DNA from: Nocardioides alkalitolerans
Lineage (GTDB): Bacteria; Actinomycetota; Actinomycetes; Propionibacteriales; Nocardioidaceae
DNA length: 64,000 bases
Reading direction: 5' to 3'
Assembly: GCA_038184435.1 (NCBI GenBank)
Contig: CP116227.1
Span: forward strand, 992,001-1,056,000
Shown here one piece after another: positions 46,824 through 55,927 of this stretch. The notes beneath the pieces were generated by a model, which saw nothing but the letters and a program-made list of their open reading frames with translations, did not search any database and was not told where the DNA came from. Within the stretch, counting starts at the first letter, position 1. Every line of letters starts with the position of its first letter. The translations under genes and the position numbers were made by a program.

Positions 46824-47627
46824 TCAGGCCGGTGCGCCGACGCCGGTACGCCGCGGGTCGGCGACGGGCGCGGAGGCGAGCAGCGTGCGGGTGTACTCGT
46901 GCGCGGGGGCCGCGCACACGTCGGCCGTCGGGCCGGTCTCCACCAGCTCGCCGCGACGGAGCACGGCGACGCGGTGGCAGAGGTGGCGGACGACGGCGAG
47001 GTCGTGGGTGATGAACAGGTACGTCAGCCCCAGCTCGTCCTGCAGGCCGACGAGCAGGTTGAGCACCTGGGCCTGGATGGAGAGGTCGAGCGCGCTGACC
47101 GCCTCGTCGCAGATGACGAGCTCGGGCCGGGGCACGAGGGCGCGGGCGATCGCGATCCGCTGGCGCTGGCCGCCGGAAAACGAGCCGGGGTAGCGGTCGG
47201 CGGCCGCCGCCGGGATGCCGACGCGCTCGAGCATCTCGATGCTGCGCCGCCGCGCCTCCGCGCGGTCCACGCCGGGCGCGGTGGTGAGGGTCTCCGCCAC
47301 CGACTGCGCGACGGTGCGTTGCGGGTTGAGCGCGAGGAACGGGTTCTGGAAGACGACCTGCACCCGCTGGCTGAGCTCACGGCGGGTCCGTCGGTCGGCG
47401 CGCGTCACGTCGGCACCGTCGAACCGCACCGTGCCCGCGGCCACCGGCACGAGACCGAGGAGCGCCCGGCCGAGCGTGGTCTTGCCCGACCCGGACTCCC
47501 CGACGAGGCCGAGGGTCTCCCCGCGGCGTACGTCGAGGTCGACCCCCTTCAGGGCGTGCGCGCTCGCGCGGCGACGACGGGCGCCGTACGTGACGGTCAG
47601 GTCCTCGATCTCAACGAGCGACGACAT
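46824..47627 (-). CDS. ABC transporter ATP-binding protein, OppF/DppF-like
   Basis: 267 residues from ATG at 47627, overlapping the fused permease-ATPase gene by 17 bp. Walker A GESGSGKT, signature FSGGQRQRIAIARAL, Walker B ELVICDEAVSALD and switch His in FITHDL. The C-terminal about 30 residues carry the oligopeptide/dipeptide transporter tail (HEYTRTLLASAP). It pairs with the ATPase half of the fusion protein as a heterodimer. Confidence 0.93.
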   Translation of the reverse strand: MSSLVEIEDLTVTYGARRRRASAHALKGVDLDVRRGETLGLVGESGSGKTTLGRALLGLVPVAAGTVRFDGADVTRADRRTRRELSQRVQVVFQNPFLALNPQRTVAQSVAETLTTAPGVDRAEARRRSIEMLERVGIPAAAADRYPGSFSGGQRQRIAIARALVPRPELVICDEAVSALDLSIQAQVLNLLVGLQDELGLTYLFITHDLAVVRHLCHRVAVLRRGELVETGPTADVCAAPAHEYTRTLLASAPVADPRRTGVGAPA

Positions 47628-49593
47628 CGGCGTACTCCTCGCGCAGGTCGGTCGGCGCGGGGCCGTCGACGGGGTGGATGCAGCGGACGGCGCGGTGGGT
47701 CGCTCCGGGGCGGGGCAGCAGCGGTACGGGAAGCGCCGTGCAGGCGCTGTCCGCCCGCTCGCAGCGGTCCGCGAAGGCGCAGCCCGTGGGGCGGTCGTCG
47801 GCCGGCGGCACCTGGCCGGGGATGGAGCGGAGGCGCTGGCGGAAGCCCGCGCCGTCGGGGTTCGCCTCCATGAGCGCCCGCGTGTAGGGGTGGGCAGGCC
47901 GCTCGAAGAGCTCGACGACGGCGCCCTCCTCGACGACGTGGCCGGCGTACATGACCACCGCGCGGTCGCACATCTCGGCGACGACGCCCCAGTCGTGGGT
48001 GACGAGCAGGAGGGCGAGGCCGGTGGTGTCGCGCAGCTCGCGGAGCAGGGCGAGGATCTCCGCCTGCACCGTCACGTCGAGCGCGGTCGTCGGCTCGTCG
48101 GCGAGCAGCACCCGAGGACGGCCGGCGAGGGCCCGGGCGATCGCGACCCGCTGGGCCATGCCGCCCGACAGCTGGTGGGGGTAGGACGCCAGCACGCGCT
48201 CGGGCTCCGGCAGCCGCACCTGCTCGAGCAGCTCCGCCACGCGGCGGTCCGTCTCGGCACGGGATCCGCCGTCGCGGAGGCGGACGACCTCGCGGAGCTG
48301 GGCGCGCACCGTGAACGACGGGTCGAGACCGGCGACCGGCTCCTGCGGGACGAAGGCCACCGACGAGCCGCGCAGCGCGGCCACCCGGCGCTCCGACAGG
48401 TCGAGCGCGTCGGTGCCGTCGATCTCCAGGGCGTCGGCCGTGAGCTCGAGGCCCGGCGGCAGCAGGCGCAGCAGCGACGACAGGGTGAGCGTCTTGCCGC
48501 AGCCGGACTCGCCGACGAGACCGAGCACCTCGCCGGGTGCGAGGCGCAGCGACACGTCGTCGACGAGCGGCACGTCGCCCTTGAGCACCCGCAGGCCGCG
48601 GAGCTCCAGCACGGCGCCGGACCCGGCGGGCGCCGCGGTGGCTGCGGGGGCGGTGGTGCGCCGTACGCGGGTGCGGAGCGCGCGCCACGAGGTCGGCGCG
48701 GTGGCGCTGCGGTCGGCGGTCACGTCGCGGACGACGTCGCCGAGCACGCCGAACGCGAGGGCGGTGAGCACGATGACGCCGCCGCTGGGCACGAGCAGCC
48801 AGGGGTGGGTGGTGATCGCCGTGGAGGCGTCGGTGACGAGCCCGCCCCAGCTGGGGGTCGGCGGCTGCACGCCGAGGCCGAGGTAGTTGATGCCCGACTC
48901 GACGAGCAGTGCCGAGCAGGCCAGCAGCGACGACTGGACGATGACGGGCGGCAGCACGCGGGGGAGCACGTGGCGCACGACGACCTGGTCGGCCCGGAGG
49001 CCGGCGACCTGGGCGGCGAGCACGTAGTCGTCGCGGCGGACCACCAGCACCGAGGCGCGCACGACGCGAGCCAGGCCGGCGGAGGCGAGGAAGCCGAAGG
49101 TGAGCATCGCGGCGGTCTCGTTGCGGCTGAACACCGCGAGCACGACGAGCAGGGTGACGACGAGGGGGATGGCGAGGGCGACCTCGCAGGCCCACATGAG
49201 CACGCGGTCGGTGAGGCCGCCGCGGTAGCCCGCGACGAGGCCGACGAGCATGCCCACCACGATGAAGACGACGACCGCCTGCGCGACGGCGAGCAGGCTG
49301 ACCTGGCCGCCGTGGAGGATCCGGCTGAGGATGTCGCGACCGAGCTGGTCGGCGCCGAGGAGGTGCGCGGCGCCGGGGCCGGCGTAGCTGGCGGAGAGGT
49401 CCTGCTCGACGGGGCCGTACGGCGCGACCTGGTCCGCGAGGACCGCGCCCGCCACCACGAGGAGGATCCACAGGGCCGAGATCGCGCCGGCGGGGCGTCG
49501 GAGCACCCGGAGCCAGAGACCACGGCGGTTGCGGGCGGCCGGGGCCGCGGGAGCCGCGGCCGCCAGGGGAGCGGCGCTGAGCTGGTCGGTCAT
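47611..49593 (-). CDS. Fused dipeptide-type ABC permease (DppC) and ATPase (DppD)
   Basis: 660 residues from ATG at 49593. Residues 20-300 are a DppC-like permease with an N-terminal OppC tail, GADQLGRDILSRILHGG and the EAA loop region YVLAAQVAGLRADQVVVRHVLP in outline. An Arg/Ala-rich linker (about 300-327) leads into the ATPase: Walker A GESGCGKT (361-368), signature LSGGMAQRVAIARALAG, Walker B VLLADEPTTALD and switch His VTHDW. The C-terminal oligopeptide-transporter domain has a Cys-rich motif (GCAFADRC, ADSACTAL) of the iron-sulfur-like type. The fusion is genuine: no stop or frameshift between halves. Confidence 0.9.
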   Translation of the reverse strand: MTDQLSAAPLAAAAPAAPAARNRRGLWLRVLRRPAGAISALWILLVVAGAVLADQVAPYGPVEQDLSASYAGPGAAHLLGADQLGRDILSRILHGGQVSLLAVAQAVVVFIVVGMLVGLVAGYRGGLTDRVLMWACEVALAIPLVVTLLVVLAVFSRNETAAMLTFGFLASAGLARVVRASVLVVRRDDYVLAAQVAGLRADQVVVRHVLPRVLPPVIVQSSLLACSALLVESGINYLGLGVQPPTPSWGGLVTDASTAITTHPWLLVPSGGVIVLTALAFGVLGDVVRDVTADRSATAPTSWRALRTRVRRTTAPAATAAPAGSGAVLELRGLRVLKGDVPLVDDVSLRLAPGEVLGLVGESGCGKTLTLSSLLRLLPPGLELTADALEIDGTDALDLSERRVAALRGSSVAFVPQEPVAGLDPSFTVRAQLREVVRLRDGGSRAETDRRVAELLEQVRLPEPERVLASYPHQLSGGMAQRVAIARALAGRPRVLLADEPTTALDVTVQAEILALLRELRDTTGLALLLVTHDWGVVAEMCDRAVVMYAGHVVEEGAVVELFERPAHPYTRALMEANPDGAGFRQRLRSIPGQVPPADDRPTGCAFADRCERADSACTALPVPLLPRPGATHRAVRCIHPVDGPAPTDLREEYADVVAR

Positions 49594-50534
49594 CGGGTCA
49601 CCTCCACCTTGGGGCTGAGCCACGCGTAGCCCAGGTCGGTCAGCAGGTTGGAGGCCAGCACCATGAGCGTGTAGACGGTCACGACGCCGACGAGCACCGG
49701 CAGGTCGTGGCTGAGCGTCGCGGTCACCGCGAGCTGGCCGAGGCCGGGCAGGGCGAAGACCTGCTCGACGAGGATCGTGCCGCCGAGGAGGCCGATCATG
49801 ACGAGGCCGACGACGGTGGTGACCGGCACGGCGGCGTTCTTCAGGCAGTGCCGGGCGACGATGCGCGAGCCGGGAACGCCGTTGGCGCGCAGCGCCCGCA
49901 CGTGCTCGGTGCCCATCGCGTCGAGCACCGCGCCACGGGTCTGCTTGGCGATGGTCGCCACGCCGCCGACGGAGAGGGCGAGCACGGGCAGCGTGAAGGA
50001 GCGCAGCCAGCCGGCCGGGTCTTCCGCGAAGGGCACGAAGCCGGTCGCGGGGAACCAACCGAGGCGCGCCGCGAAGAGCAGGATGAGCAGCAGCGCGAGC
50101 CAGAAGGTCGGCACCGCCATGCCCAGCATCGCGAGGCCGTCGGTGATCCGGCCGGCCAGACCGCCGCGCACGGCACCGAGCACGCCGAGGCCGACACCCA
50201 CGATCGCGGCGAGCACCGTCGCGCTGAGGATGAGCGTCAGGGTCACGCCGAGCCGGTCGCCGATGATGTCGAGCACCGGCTCCCGGGTGAAGAGGGACTG
50301 CCCCAGGTCGCCGCGGACGGCGCCGGTGAGCCAGTCGCCGTACTGCGACCACAGGGGCTGGTCGAGGCCGAGCTCGTCGCGGAGCCGGTCGTAGGCGAGG
50401 GGGTCGGTGTTCGTGCCCAGCACGACGCGGGCGGCGTCGCCGGGCGTCAGCGAGGCCAGCACGAACGTCAGCGCGGACACGATGCCGAGCGACGGCAGCG
50501 ACCACAGGATGCGACGGAGCACGAGCTGAGGCAC
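49590..50534 (-). CDS. ABC transporter permease, DppB-like
   Basis: 314 residues from GTG at 50534 with Shine-Dalgarno AGGAGGA. DppB/OppB outline: LVLRRILWSLPSLGIVSALTFVL first helix, TPGDAARVVLG, LGLDQPLWSQYGDWL, SLFTREPV and the EAA loop HVRALRANGVPGSRIVARHCL in outline. It forms the membrane channel with the permease half of the fusion. First gene of the importer operon; a CRP/GlxR-like site lies 57 bp upstream of its start. Confidence 0.92.
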   Translation of the reverse strand: MPQLVLRRILWSLPSLGIVSALTFVLASLTPGDAARVVLGTNTDPLAYDRLRDELGLDQPLWSQYGDWLTGAVRGDLGQSLFTREPVLDIIGDRLGVTLTLILSATVLAAIVGVGLGVLGAVRGGLAGRITDGLAMLGMAVPTFWLALLLILLFAARLGWFPATGFVPFAEDPAGWLRSFTLPVLALSVGGVATIAKQTRGAVLDAMGTEHVRALRANGVPGSRIVARHCLKNAAVPVTTVVGLVMIGLLGGTILVEQVFALPGLGQLAVTATLSHDLPVLVGVVTVYTLMVLASNLLTDLGYAWLSPKVEVTR

Positions 50535-50589
50535 GGACTCCTCCTTCGGGGGACGGGGTGGGGCGGGTGACGCGGCGGACCACCGGGCG

Positions 50590-50605
50590 GGTGATTGCTG
50601 TCACA
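50590..50605 (-). promoter_or_regulatory. CRP/GlxR-like site upstream of the peptide importer
   Basis: On the minus strand TGTGA-CAGCAA-TCACC; on the plus strand the core is GTGA-TTGCTG-TCAC (50591-50604). It matches the TGTGA-N6-TCACA consensus of cyclic-AMP receptor proteins at all but one arm position. The 172-bp gap (50535-50706) also contains TGGAG-GTGAT-CTCCA near 50644. Confidence 0.5.
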
Positions 50606-50706
50606 GCGGAGCCATCGCACCACGGCGGGGTAGGCCCCGGAATGGAGGTGATCTCCACCGGGAGGGCGGTTCAGGGAGAGGTCGTCCATCCCGCTCGACG
50701 AGCGGG

Positions 50707-52056
50707 TCAGGCACGCAGCAGGGCGCGGGCGCCGCGGTCGCGCAGCACGGCCGCGGCGGCCTCCACCGCCGCGCGCAGCGGCGCGGGCAGGGGGAGCGCC
50801 GTCGGGTCGCCGGGAGCCCCGGGCAGCGGACCGCCCGGCGGCCCGTCCCGCAGCACCGCCCACCAGCACGCCAGCAGCGCCGCGGTGGCCGGCACCGGCG
50901 CTCCGGCCGTCACCGCCTCCGTCGCCGCGTGCAGCACGAAGCCCGGGATGCGGTCGGTCGCGTGCTCCGCGAGCCGCCGCAGCGTGTCGGGCAGGTGGGG
51001 CTGCGCGAACCTCGCGCGGACGGTCGCGGCGTACGCCTCCGGGTCCTCGCCCGGCACCGGGTCGAGCGTGGGGAGCACCTCGGCGTGGTAGCGCTCGAGG
51101 AACGCGACGACGTCGGGATCGGCGGCCGCCTCGTGCACGTGGTGGTGACCGAGCAGGAGGCCTGGCCAGGCGAGGGCCTGGTGGCCGCCGTTGAGCACGC
51201 GGAGCTTGAGCAGCTCGTACGGCGCGACGTCCGCCACCACCTGCACCCCGACGTCCTCGAGGGGCGGGCGCTGCAGGCCCGGCACGTCCTCGAGCACCCA
51301 CTGCCGGGAGGGCTCGGCGACCACCGGACAGGCGTCGTCCGTGCCGGTCGCCGCCTGCACGCGGGCGACGTCCGCCGGCGTCGTCGCGGGGGTGATGCGG
51401 TCGACCATGGTCGCGGGGAAGGCGACGCGCTCCTCGATCCACGCGGCGAGGTCGGGACTCACCAGGGTCGCGGCGCCGACGACGGCCGCACGGGCGATCG
51501 CACCGTTGTGCTGGAGGTTGTCGCAGGACACGACGGCGTACGGCGCTGCCCCCGCTAAGCGACGCTGCTCGAGGCCCGCGACCAGCAGGCCGACGGCGGT
51601 GCGCGGGGCCGCGCCGCGACGTACCCGCGCGAGGTCCGTCACCAGCGCGTCGTCGGGGCGGAGCGTGAGGTCGGTCGGGTCGACGGGGTAGCCGCCCTCG
51701 GTGATGGTGAGGGTGGCCCAGCGGGTGCGCGGGTCCGTCAGCCGGGCGAGGACGGCGTCGGGCTCGTCGACCGCGAGCAGGTGCTCCAGGTGGCTGCCGA
51801 CGACGTGGTGCGCGGGCGTGCCGTCGGCGCCGCGGGTCTCGACGGTCCACAGGTGGTCCTGGCGCACGAGGGCGTCGTGGAGGCGCCGGTCGTGCTCCGT
51901 GGTGCCGACCCCGACGACACCCCAGTCGAGGGCGCGACCGCGGCGGAAGAGCTCGTCGAGGTAGACCGCCTGGTGGCTGCGGTGGAACGCGCCGACGCCG
52001 AGGTGGACGATGCCGGGGGTGAGCTGGTCGCGGTAGGTGGGGGCGACCAGCGTCAC
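50707..52056 (-). CDS. Mannitol dehydrogenase family protein
   Basis: 449 residues from GTG at 52056, overlapping the FAD-oxidase stop by 4 bp. Polyol-specific long-chain dehydrogenase: IVHLGVGAFHRSHQAVYLDEL, TLTITEGGYP, VVSCDNLQHNG, FPATMVDRITP and the catalytic LLKLRVLNGGHQALA. It interconverts a sugar alcohol (mannitol, arabitol, or an altronate-type acid) and a ketose with NAD(P). Coupling to a GlcD-type oxidase suggests a short sugar-alcohol or hydroxy-acid route rather than fructuronate metabolism. Confidence 0.92.
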   Translation of the reverse strand: MTLVAPTYRDQLTPGIVHLGVGAFHRSHQAVYLDELFRRGRALDWGVVGVGTTEHDRRLHDALVRQDHLWTVETRGADGTPAHHVVGSHLEHLLAVDEPDAVLARLTDPRTRWATLTITEGGYPVDPTDLTLRPDDALVTDLARVRRGAAPRTAVGLLVAGLEQRRLAGAAPYAVVSCDNLQHNGAIARAAVVGAATLVSPDLAAWIEERVAFPATMVDRITPATTPADVARVQAATGTDDACPVVAEPSRQWVLEDVPGLQRPPLEDVGVQVVADVAPYELLKLRVLNGGHQALAWPGLLLGHHHVHEAAADPDVVAFLERYHAEVLPTLDPVPGEDPEAYAATVRARFAQPHLPDTLRRLAEHATDRIPGFVLHAATEAVTAGAPVPATAALLACWWAVLRDGPPGGPLPGAPGDPTALPLPAPLRAAVEAAAAVLRDRGARALLRA

Positions 52057-53438
52057 GAGGCGACGACCTTGCCGGGGTTGAGGATGCCGGCGGGGTCGAG
52101 CGCGTCCTTGACGGCGTGGTGCATCGCGAGCACGGCGGGGCTGAGCTCGCGCTCGAGCCCGCCTCGCTTGAGCACGCCGACGCCGTGCTCGCCCGTGACG
52201 GTGCCGCCGAGCTCGATGGCCGCGTCGAGGATCTCCTCGAAGGCGGCCTGCGCGCGCGTGCGGGCGGCCTCGTCGCCGGGCGGGGTGATGAGCAGGGGGT
52301 GGAGGTTGCCGTCGCCGGCGTGCGCGATGTTGGCGATGGTGACGTCGTGGCGCTCGGCGAGCTTCTCGATGCGCGCCAGCATCTCGGGGACGTGCTCCTT
52401 GGGCACGCAGACGTCCTCGGTGAGGACGGGGCCGAGACGCTCGAGTGCGGGGTAGGCGAGGCGGCGCGCGGCGAACAGCGCCTCCGACTCCTGCTCGTCG
52501 GTGGACCGGTCGGCCCAGGTCGCGCCGCCGGCGGTGAAGCAGCCGACGACCCGGTCGGCGATCGCCGCGCCGACCTCGCCGGGCTCGTCGACGCGCGCGA
52601 GGAGCACGACGTCGGCGTCGACGGCGAGGCCCATGTGCTTCCACGCGTCGACGGCCTCGAGGCAGGTGCGGTCGACGAGCTCGAGGGCGGCCGGGGTGAT
52701 GCCGGCGGCGGCGACCTCACGCACGGCGGCGCCGGCGTCGACGATCGAGGAGAAGTGGCCGGCGACGGTGATCGCCGGCGGGGGCAGCGGCCGGAGCCGG
52801 ACGGTCACCTCGGTGACGATGCCGAGCGTGCCCTCCGAGCCGACGACGAGACCGGCGAGGTCGTAGCCGGCGACGCCCTTCGCGGTCCGGCGCCCGAGCC
52901 GCACGACCTCACCTGTGCCGGTGACCATCTCGAGGGCGAGCACGTAGTCGCGGGTGACGCCGTACTTCACGCAGCAGAGGCCCCCCGCGTTCGTCGCGAC
53001 GTTGCCGCCGATGGTGGACCAGGGCGAGCTGGCGGGGTCGGGCGGGTACCAGAGGCCCTGCTCCGCGACGTGGGCCCGCAGGTGGTCGTTGACGACGCCC
53101 GGCTGCACGACGGCGAGGCGCTCGAGCGGGTTGACCTCGAGGATCGCGTCCATGCCGGCGAGGGCGACGACGACGCAGCCGTCGGTCGCGTTGGCGCCGC
53201 CGGAGAGCCCGGTCCCGGCGCCGCGGGCGACCACGGGTACGCCGTGCCGGTGGCACGCGCGGACCACCGCGGCCACGTCGGCGGTCGAGCGCGCCCGCAC
53301 GACCGCGAGCGGTACGCCGACGGGTGCCCACTCGGCGTGGTCGTGGCTGAGGGCCTCGGTCGACGTCGGGTCGACGAGGACCTGCTCGGGGCCGAGCGCG
53401 TCGAGGATCTCGGCGAGCGCGGGGGACGAGGCGGGCAT
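52053..53438 (-). CDS. FAD-binding oxidoreductase, GlcD/D-lactate dehydrogenase type
   Basis: 461 residues from ATG at 53438 with Shine-Dalgarno GAGGAG. FAD_binding_4 domain with VPVVARGAGTGLSGGANAT, SSPWSTIGGNVATNAGGLCCVKYGVT in outline, and the C-terminal FAD-oxidase domain with TIANIAHAGDGNLHPLLI and GTVTGEHGVGVLKR. Family enzymes oxidise 2-hydroxy acids such as glycolate or D-lactate. First gene of a two-gene operon with the mannitol dehydrogenase family gene; the promoter region holds a CRP-like palindrome. Confidence 0.92.
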   Translation of the reverse strand: MPASSPALAEILDALGPEQVLVDPTSTEALSHDHAEWAPVGVPLAVVRARSTADVAAVVRACHRHGVPVVARGAGTGLSGGANATDGCVVVALAGMDAILEVNPLERLAVVQPGVVNDHLRAHVAEQGLWYPPDPASSPWSTIGGNVATNAGGLCCVKYGVTRDYVLALEMVTGTGEVVRLGRRTAKGVAGYDLAGLVVGSEGTLGIVTEVTVRLRPLPPPAITVAGHFSSIVDAGAAVREVAAAGITPAALELVDRTCLEAVDAWKHMGLAVDADVVLLARVDEPGEVGAAIADRVVGCFTAGGATWADRSTDEQESEALFAARRLAYPALERLGPVLTEDVCVPKEHVPEMLARIEKLAERHDVTIANIAHAGDGNLHPLLITPPGDEAARTRAQAAFEEILDAAIELGGTVTGEHGVGVLKRGGLERELSPAVLAMHHAVKDALDPAGILNPGKVVAS

Positions 53439-53478
53439 GGTGCTCCTCGGAGGTGGCGGGTGCGGTGCCTGGCAGCGA

Positions 53479-53496
53479 CGGTGACACACGTCACCG
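53479..53496 (-). promoter_or_regulatory. CRP/GlxR-like palindrome upstream of the GlcD-type gene
   Basis: CGGTGAC-ACAC-GTCACCG, perfect 7-bp arms; the core is GTGA-CACACG-TCAC (53481-53494), the same GTGA-N6-TCAC form as at 50591. Confidence 0.5.
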
Positions 53497-53549
53497 CCTC
53501 CGTCCCAGGACACCACCCGGCGCTCCGCGGCGGCGTCGGAGACGACGTC

Positions 53550-53563
53550 CACCGTTCGGTGGG
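53550..53563 (-). promoter_or_regulatory. Short palindrome between PucR-type gene and GlcD operon
   Basis: CCACCG-TT-CGGTGG, perfect 6-bp arms, 38 bp after the stop of the regulator gene. Possible regulator operator or terminator. Confidence 0.35.
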
Positions 53564-53600
53564 TTCCGGGAGCATTCCTCCATCGGCTCGTGCCGGTGAC

Positions 53601-55505
53601 TTACGCGGGCAGCGCCCTCATGAGGCGGCGCAGCTGGAGCGCGAGCTGCAGCTCGAGCACGCGCCCGGGGTCGCGCCAGTCCGGGCCGAGCACCGCCTCG
53701 ATGCGCTCGAGGCGGTTGTAGAGCGTGTTGGCGTGCACGTGGAGGTCGGCGCACGTGCGGGCGTGGTGCTGCGCGTGGCCCAGGTAGGAGTCGAGCGTGC
53801 GCACGAGGTCGCGGTCCTTGGCCCGGTCCTGCTCCTCCAGCTCGCCGAGGGTCGCGGCCACGAAGGCGGCGATCTCGCCGCGGCCCGCGGTGCTGAAGAG
53901 GCCCCGGTAGACCCCGAGCTCGGTCGGCTCCGCGACCGCGCCGTCGCGTCCGAGGGCGACGAGCAGCGCCGACGTCTGGCGCGCGGCCTCGTGGGCGGCG
54001 CGGACCGCCGTCGTACCGCCCTCGCAGTCGGCGACGCCGACGGCGGCCGGCAACGGCGAGCCGCCGAGGCCCTGCACGCGGGCGCGGACGGTGGCGGCGG
54101 GGACGCGGGGGAGCAGGACGACGACGTGTCCCGCGTGGTCCGCCGACCAGCCCCCGAGGTCGGCGGCCAGGCGCTCGCCGAGGCGCGCGGCCGCGCGGTG
54201 GTCGCCGGCGCCGGGGTCGAGGACGGCGACGGCGCGGATCGCGTCGAGGTCGATGCCCGTCGCGCGGGCCCGGCGCCGCACGCTCTCTGGGTCGACGTCG
54301 GCCGCGAGCAGGGCGTGGACGAGCTCGCCGCGAGTGCGGAGCTCGGCCTCGGCGACGGTGCGCTCGGAGGCGATGACGAGGGCGACCGACGCGGCGCCGA
54401 TCTCGAGGAGGCGGGCGGTCTCGTCTCTCGTCTGCGTGGTGCGGCCGGTGTCGTCAGGTGCCGCGGTGACCAGGCATCCGGCGTACCCGTCGCGCAGCGC
54501 CACGGCGGTGGCCAGGAGGTCGGCGCCCTCCGTGCTCGGCAGGTGACGGGTGCGGGCCGCGGTGAAGTCGGTGGCGGTCGGTGGTGGGCTCGGCTGGAGG
54601 GCCGCGCCGGCGTCGGTGGTCGGGCGTCCGTCGGCGTCGAGGTGGAGCACCGGGTGGCCGACGACGTCGGCGATCACGGCCACCACCTCGGCGAGCGAGC
54701 CGCCCCGCAGCACCGTCGCAGTGAGGGTGTCGCGCAGCTCGGTGGCGCGTCGCCGGCGTTCGTCGAGCGCGCGGAGGGAGGCGTTGGTGCGTTGCAGCTC
54801 CTCGAGCCCCGAGGCGCGCTGCTCGAAGAGCTGGGCGTTGCGCAGGGCGACGGCGGCATGGGCGGCGAGTCCGGCGAGCACCTCGATCTCGCGGTCGGCG
54901 AAGCGACGCCGTCGACGCTCGGCGACGAGCAGCACGCCGATGGTGCCGCCGGCGACCTGGAGCGGTACGCCGAGGATCCCGCCGAGCTGCTCGTTGGTGG
55001 CCGCGGCCTCCAGCTGCTCCAGCCGGACGAGTCGGGGGTCGCGGAGGTAGTCCTCGCTCCAGAGCGGCTGGCCCGTGCGCATGACGATGCCGCCCAGGCC
55101 CTCGCCCTCGGCGATCTCGATGCCGCGCAGCGCGGAGCCCATCGAGCCCTCGGCGGCCTCGATCCGCAGCCGCCCGTCGTCCTTCGCGACCATGATGTAG
55201 GCGACGTCGACCCCGAGGAGCTGTCGCGACTGGGCCGCGACCTCGGGCAGCAGCTCGGCCGGGTCGTGCAGCGACGCGAGGCGGCGGGCGAGGTCGTTGA
55301 GCACGGCCAGCTCGCGAGTCTGCCGGCGGGCGGCGTCGAGCCGGTCGCGGAGCGCCGTCGCCCTCGCGGCCTCCGCCTGCACGTGGTCGCGGTCGTGTCC
55401 CGCGGCGACGAGCCGGTCGCGGTGGGCGGCGAGGTCGGCCGCCGTGGCGTCCTCGGCGAGGAGGGTCAGCCAGCCCGGGGGAGGCGCGTCCGCGTCGGCG
55501 TGCAT
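53601..55505 (-). CDS. GAF domain PucR/CdaR family transcriptional regulator
   Basis: 634 residues from ATG at 55505. Residues 40-75 are a coiled coil (ARATALRDRLDAARRQTRELAVLNDLARRL in outline). Residues 75-230 are a GAF sensor domain (GVDVAYIMVAKDDGRLRIEAAEG, EGEGLGGIVMRTG). Residues 245-380 form a PucR-like N-terminal domain and the last about 60 residues are the PucR C-terminal helix-turn-helix (DLHVHANTLYNRLERIEAVLG). It lies upstream of, and on the same strand as, the GlcD/mannitol dehydrogenase operon and probably activates it in response to a hydroxy acid or purine-like ligand. Confidence 0.9.
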   Translation of the reverse strand: MHADADAPPPGWLTLLAEDATAADLAAHRDRLVAAGHDRDHVQAEAARATALRDRLDAARRQTRELAVLNDLARRLASLHDPAELLPEVAAQSRQLLGVDVAYIMVAKDDGRLRIEAAEGSMGSALRGIEIAEGEGLGGIVMRTGQPLWSEDYLRDPRLVRLEQLEAAATNEQLGGILGVPLQVAGGTIGVLLVAERRRRRFADREIEVLAGLAAHAAVALRNAQLFEQRASGLEELQRTNASLRALDERRRRATELRDTLTATVLRGGSLAEVVAVIADVVGHPVLHLDADGRPTTDAGAALQPSPPPTATDFTAARTRHLPSTEGADLLATAVALRDGYAGCLVTAAPDDTGRTTQTRDETARLLEIGAASVALVIASERTVAEAELRTRGELVHALLAADVDPESVRRRARATGIDLDAIRAVAVLDPGAGDHRAAARLGERLAADLGGWSADHAGHVVVLLPRVPAATVRARVQGLGGSPLPAAVGVADCEGGTTAVRAAHEAARQTSALLVALGRDGAVAEPTELGVYRGLFSTAGRGEIAAFVAATLGELEEQDRAKDRDLVRTLDSYLGHAQHHARTCADLHVHANTLYNRLERIEAVLGPDWRDPGRVLELQLALQLRRLMRALPA

Positions 55506-55684
55506 CCGGCCATGGTCGCACCCGCTGGGGGACCGGGCCGCCCGTGGCACGTCAACCGTGCGACGGGCCCCGTGGTCGCGAACCGATGGCGGCTGAGGTC
55601 AACTTGGCTAGGCAAAAGTGTCGGTGGTCCGACTTAACGTCGAGTCGTCGTCACGGTGGCGACGAACAGAGACAGGAGATTGCC

Positions 55685-55840
55685 GTGAAGGTCTCGCCGT
55701 ACCACTCCAGCAACCAGTCCGATCCTGACGTGTACCACGATCACAGCGACTGCCCGACCGGGCGGCAGATCCCGTCTTACAACCGCCTGAACGGTACTGG
55801 CGGCTACCCGCGCTGCAAGCACTGCATCAACAAGGGTTGA
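55685..55840 (+). CDS. Small zinc-ribbon-like protein (51 aa)
   Basis: 51 residues from GTG at 55685 with Shine-Dalgarno AGGAGA 5 nt upstream. The sequence contains HDHSDCPTGRQIP and YPRCKHC, a CxxC plus an upstream Cys and several His, suggesting one bound zinc. It resembles very small conserved proteins seen in actinobacteria and phages with the pattern HSDCPxGxxI...GGxPxCxxC; no function is established. Base composition is lower in GC than the neighbours. The 179-bp gap before it has GTCGG-TGGT-CCGAC but no clear promoter. Confidence 0.75.
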   Translation: MKVSPYHSSNQSDPDVYHDHSDCPTGRQIPSYNRLNGTGGYPRCKHCINKG

Positions 55841-55927
55841 GCGGCTGCTCCGTGCTGCTCGGGCACCACGGAGCCAATAGTCCAAAACGTCGCGGAATGG
55901 CGGCACCGCGCATCTCGTTGTCGCCCC

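Noticed and set aside
53601..55505. Frameshift or pseudogene in the long regulator gene
   Set aside because: GAF, PucR and C-terminal helix-turn-helix parts are all in one frame without interruption.
52116..55637. A 1,173-codon open frame on the plus strand across the PucR and GlcD genes
   Set aside because: It is antisense to genes with clear domains, is rich in Arg/Gly/Val/Glu typical of GC-rich shadow frames, and has no domain of its own. The same holds for other very long antisense frames at 13777-16590, 18762-21551, 19349-23071 and 25543-28794.
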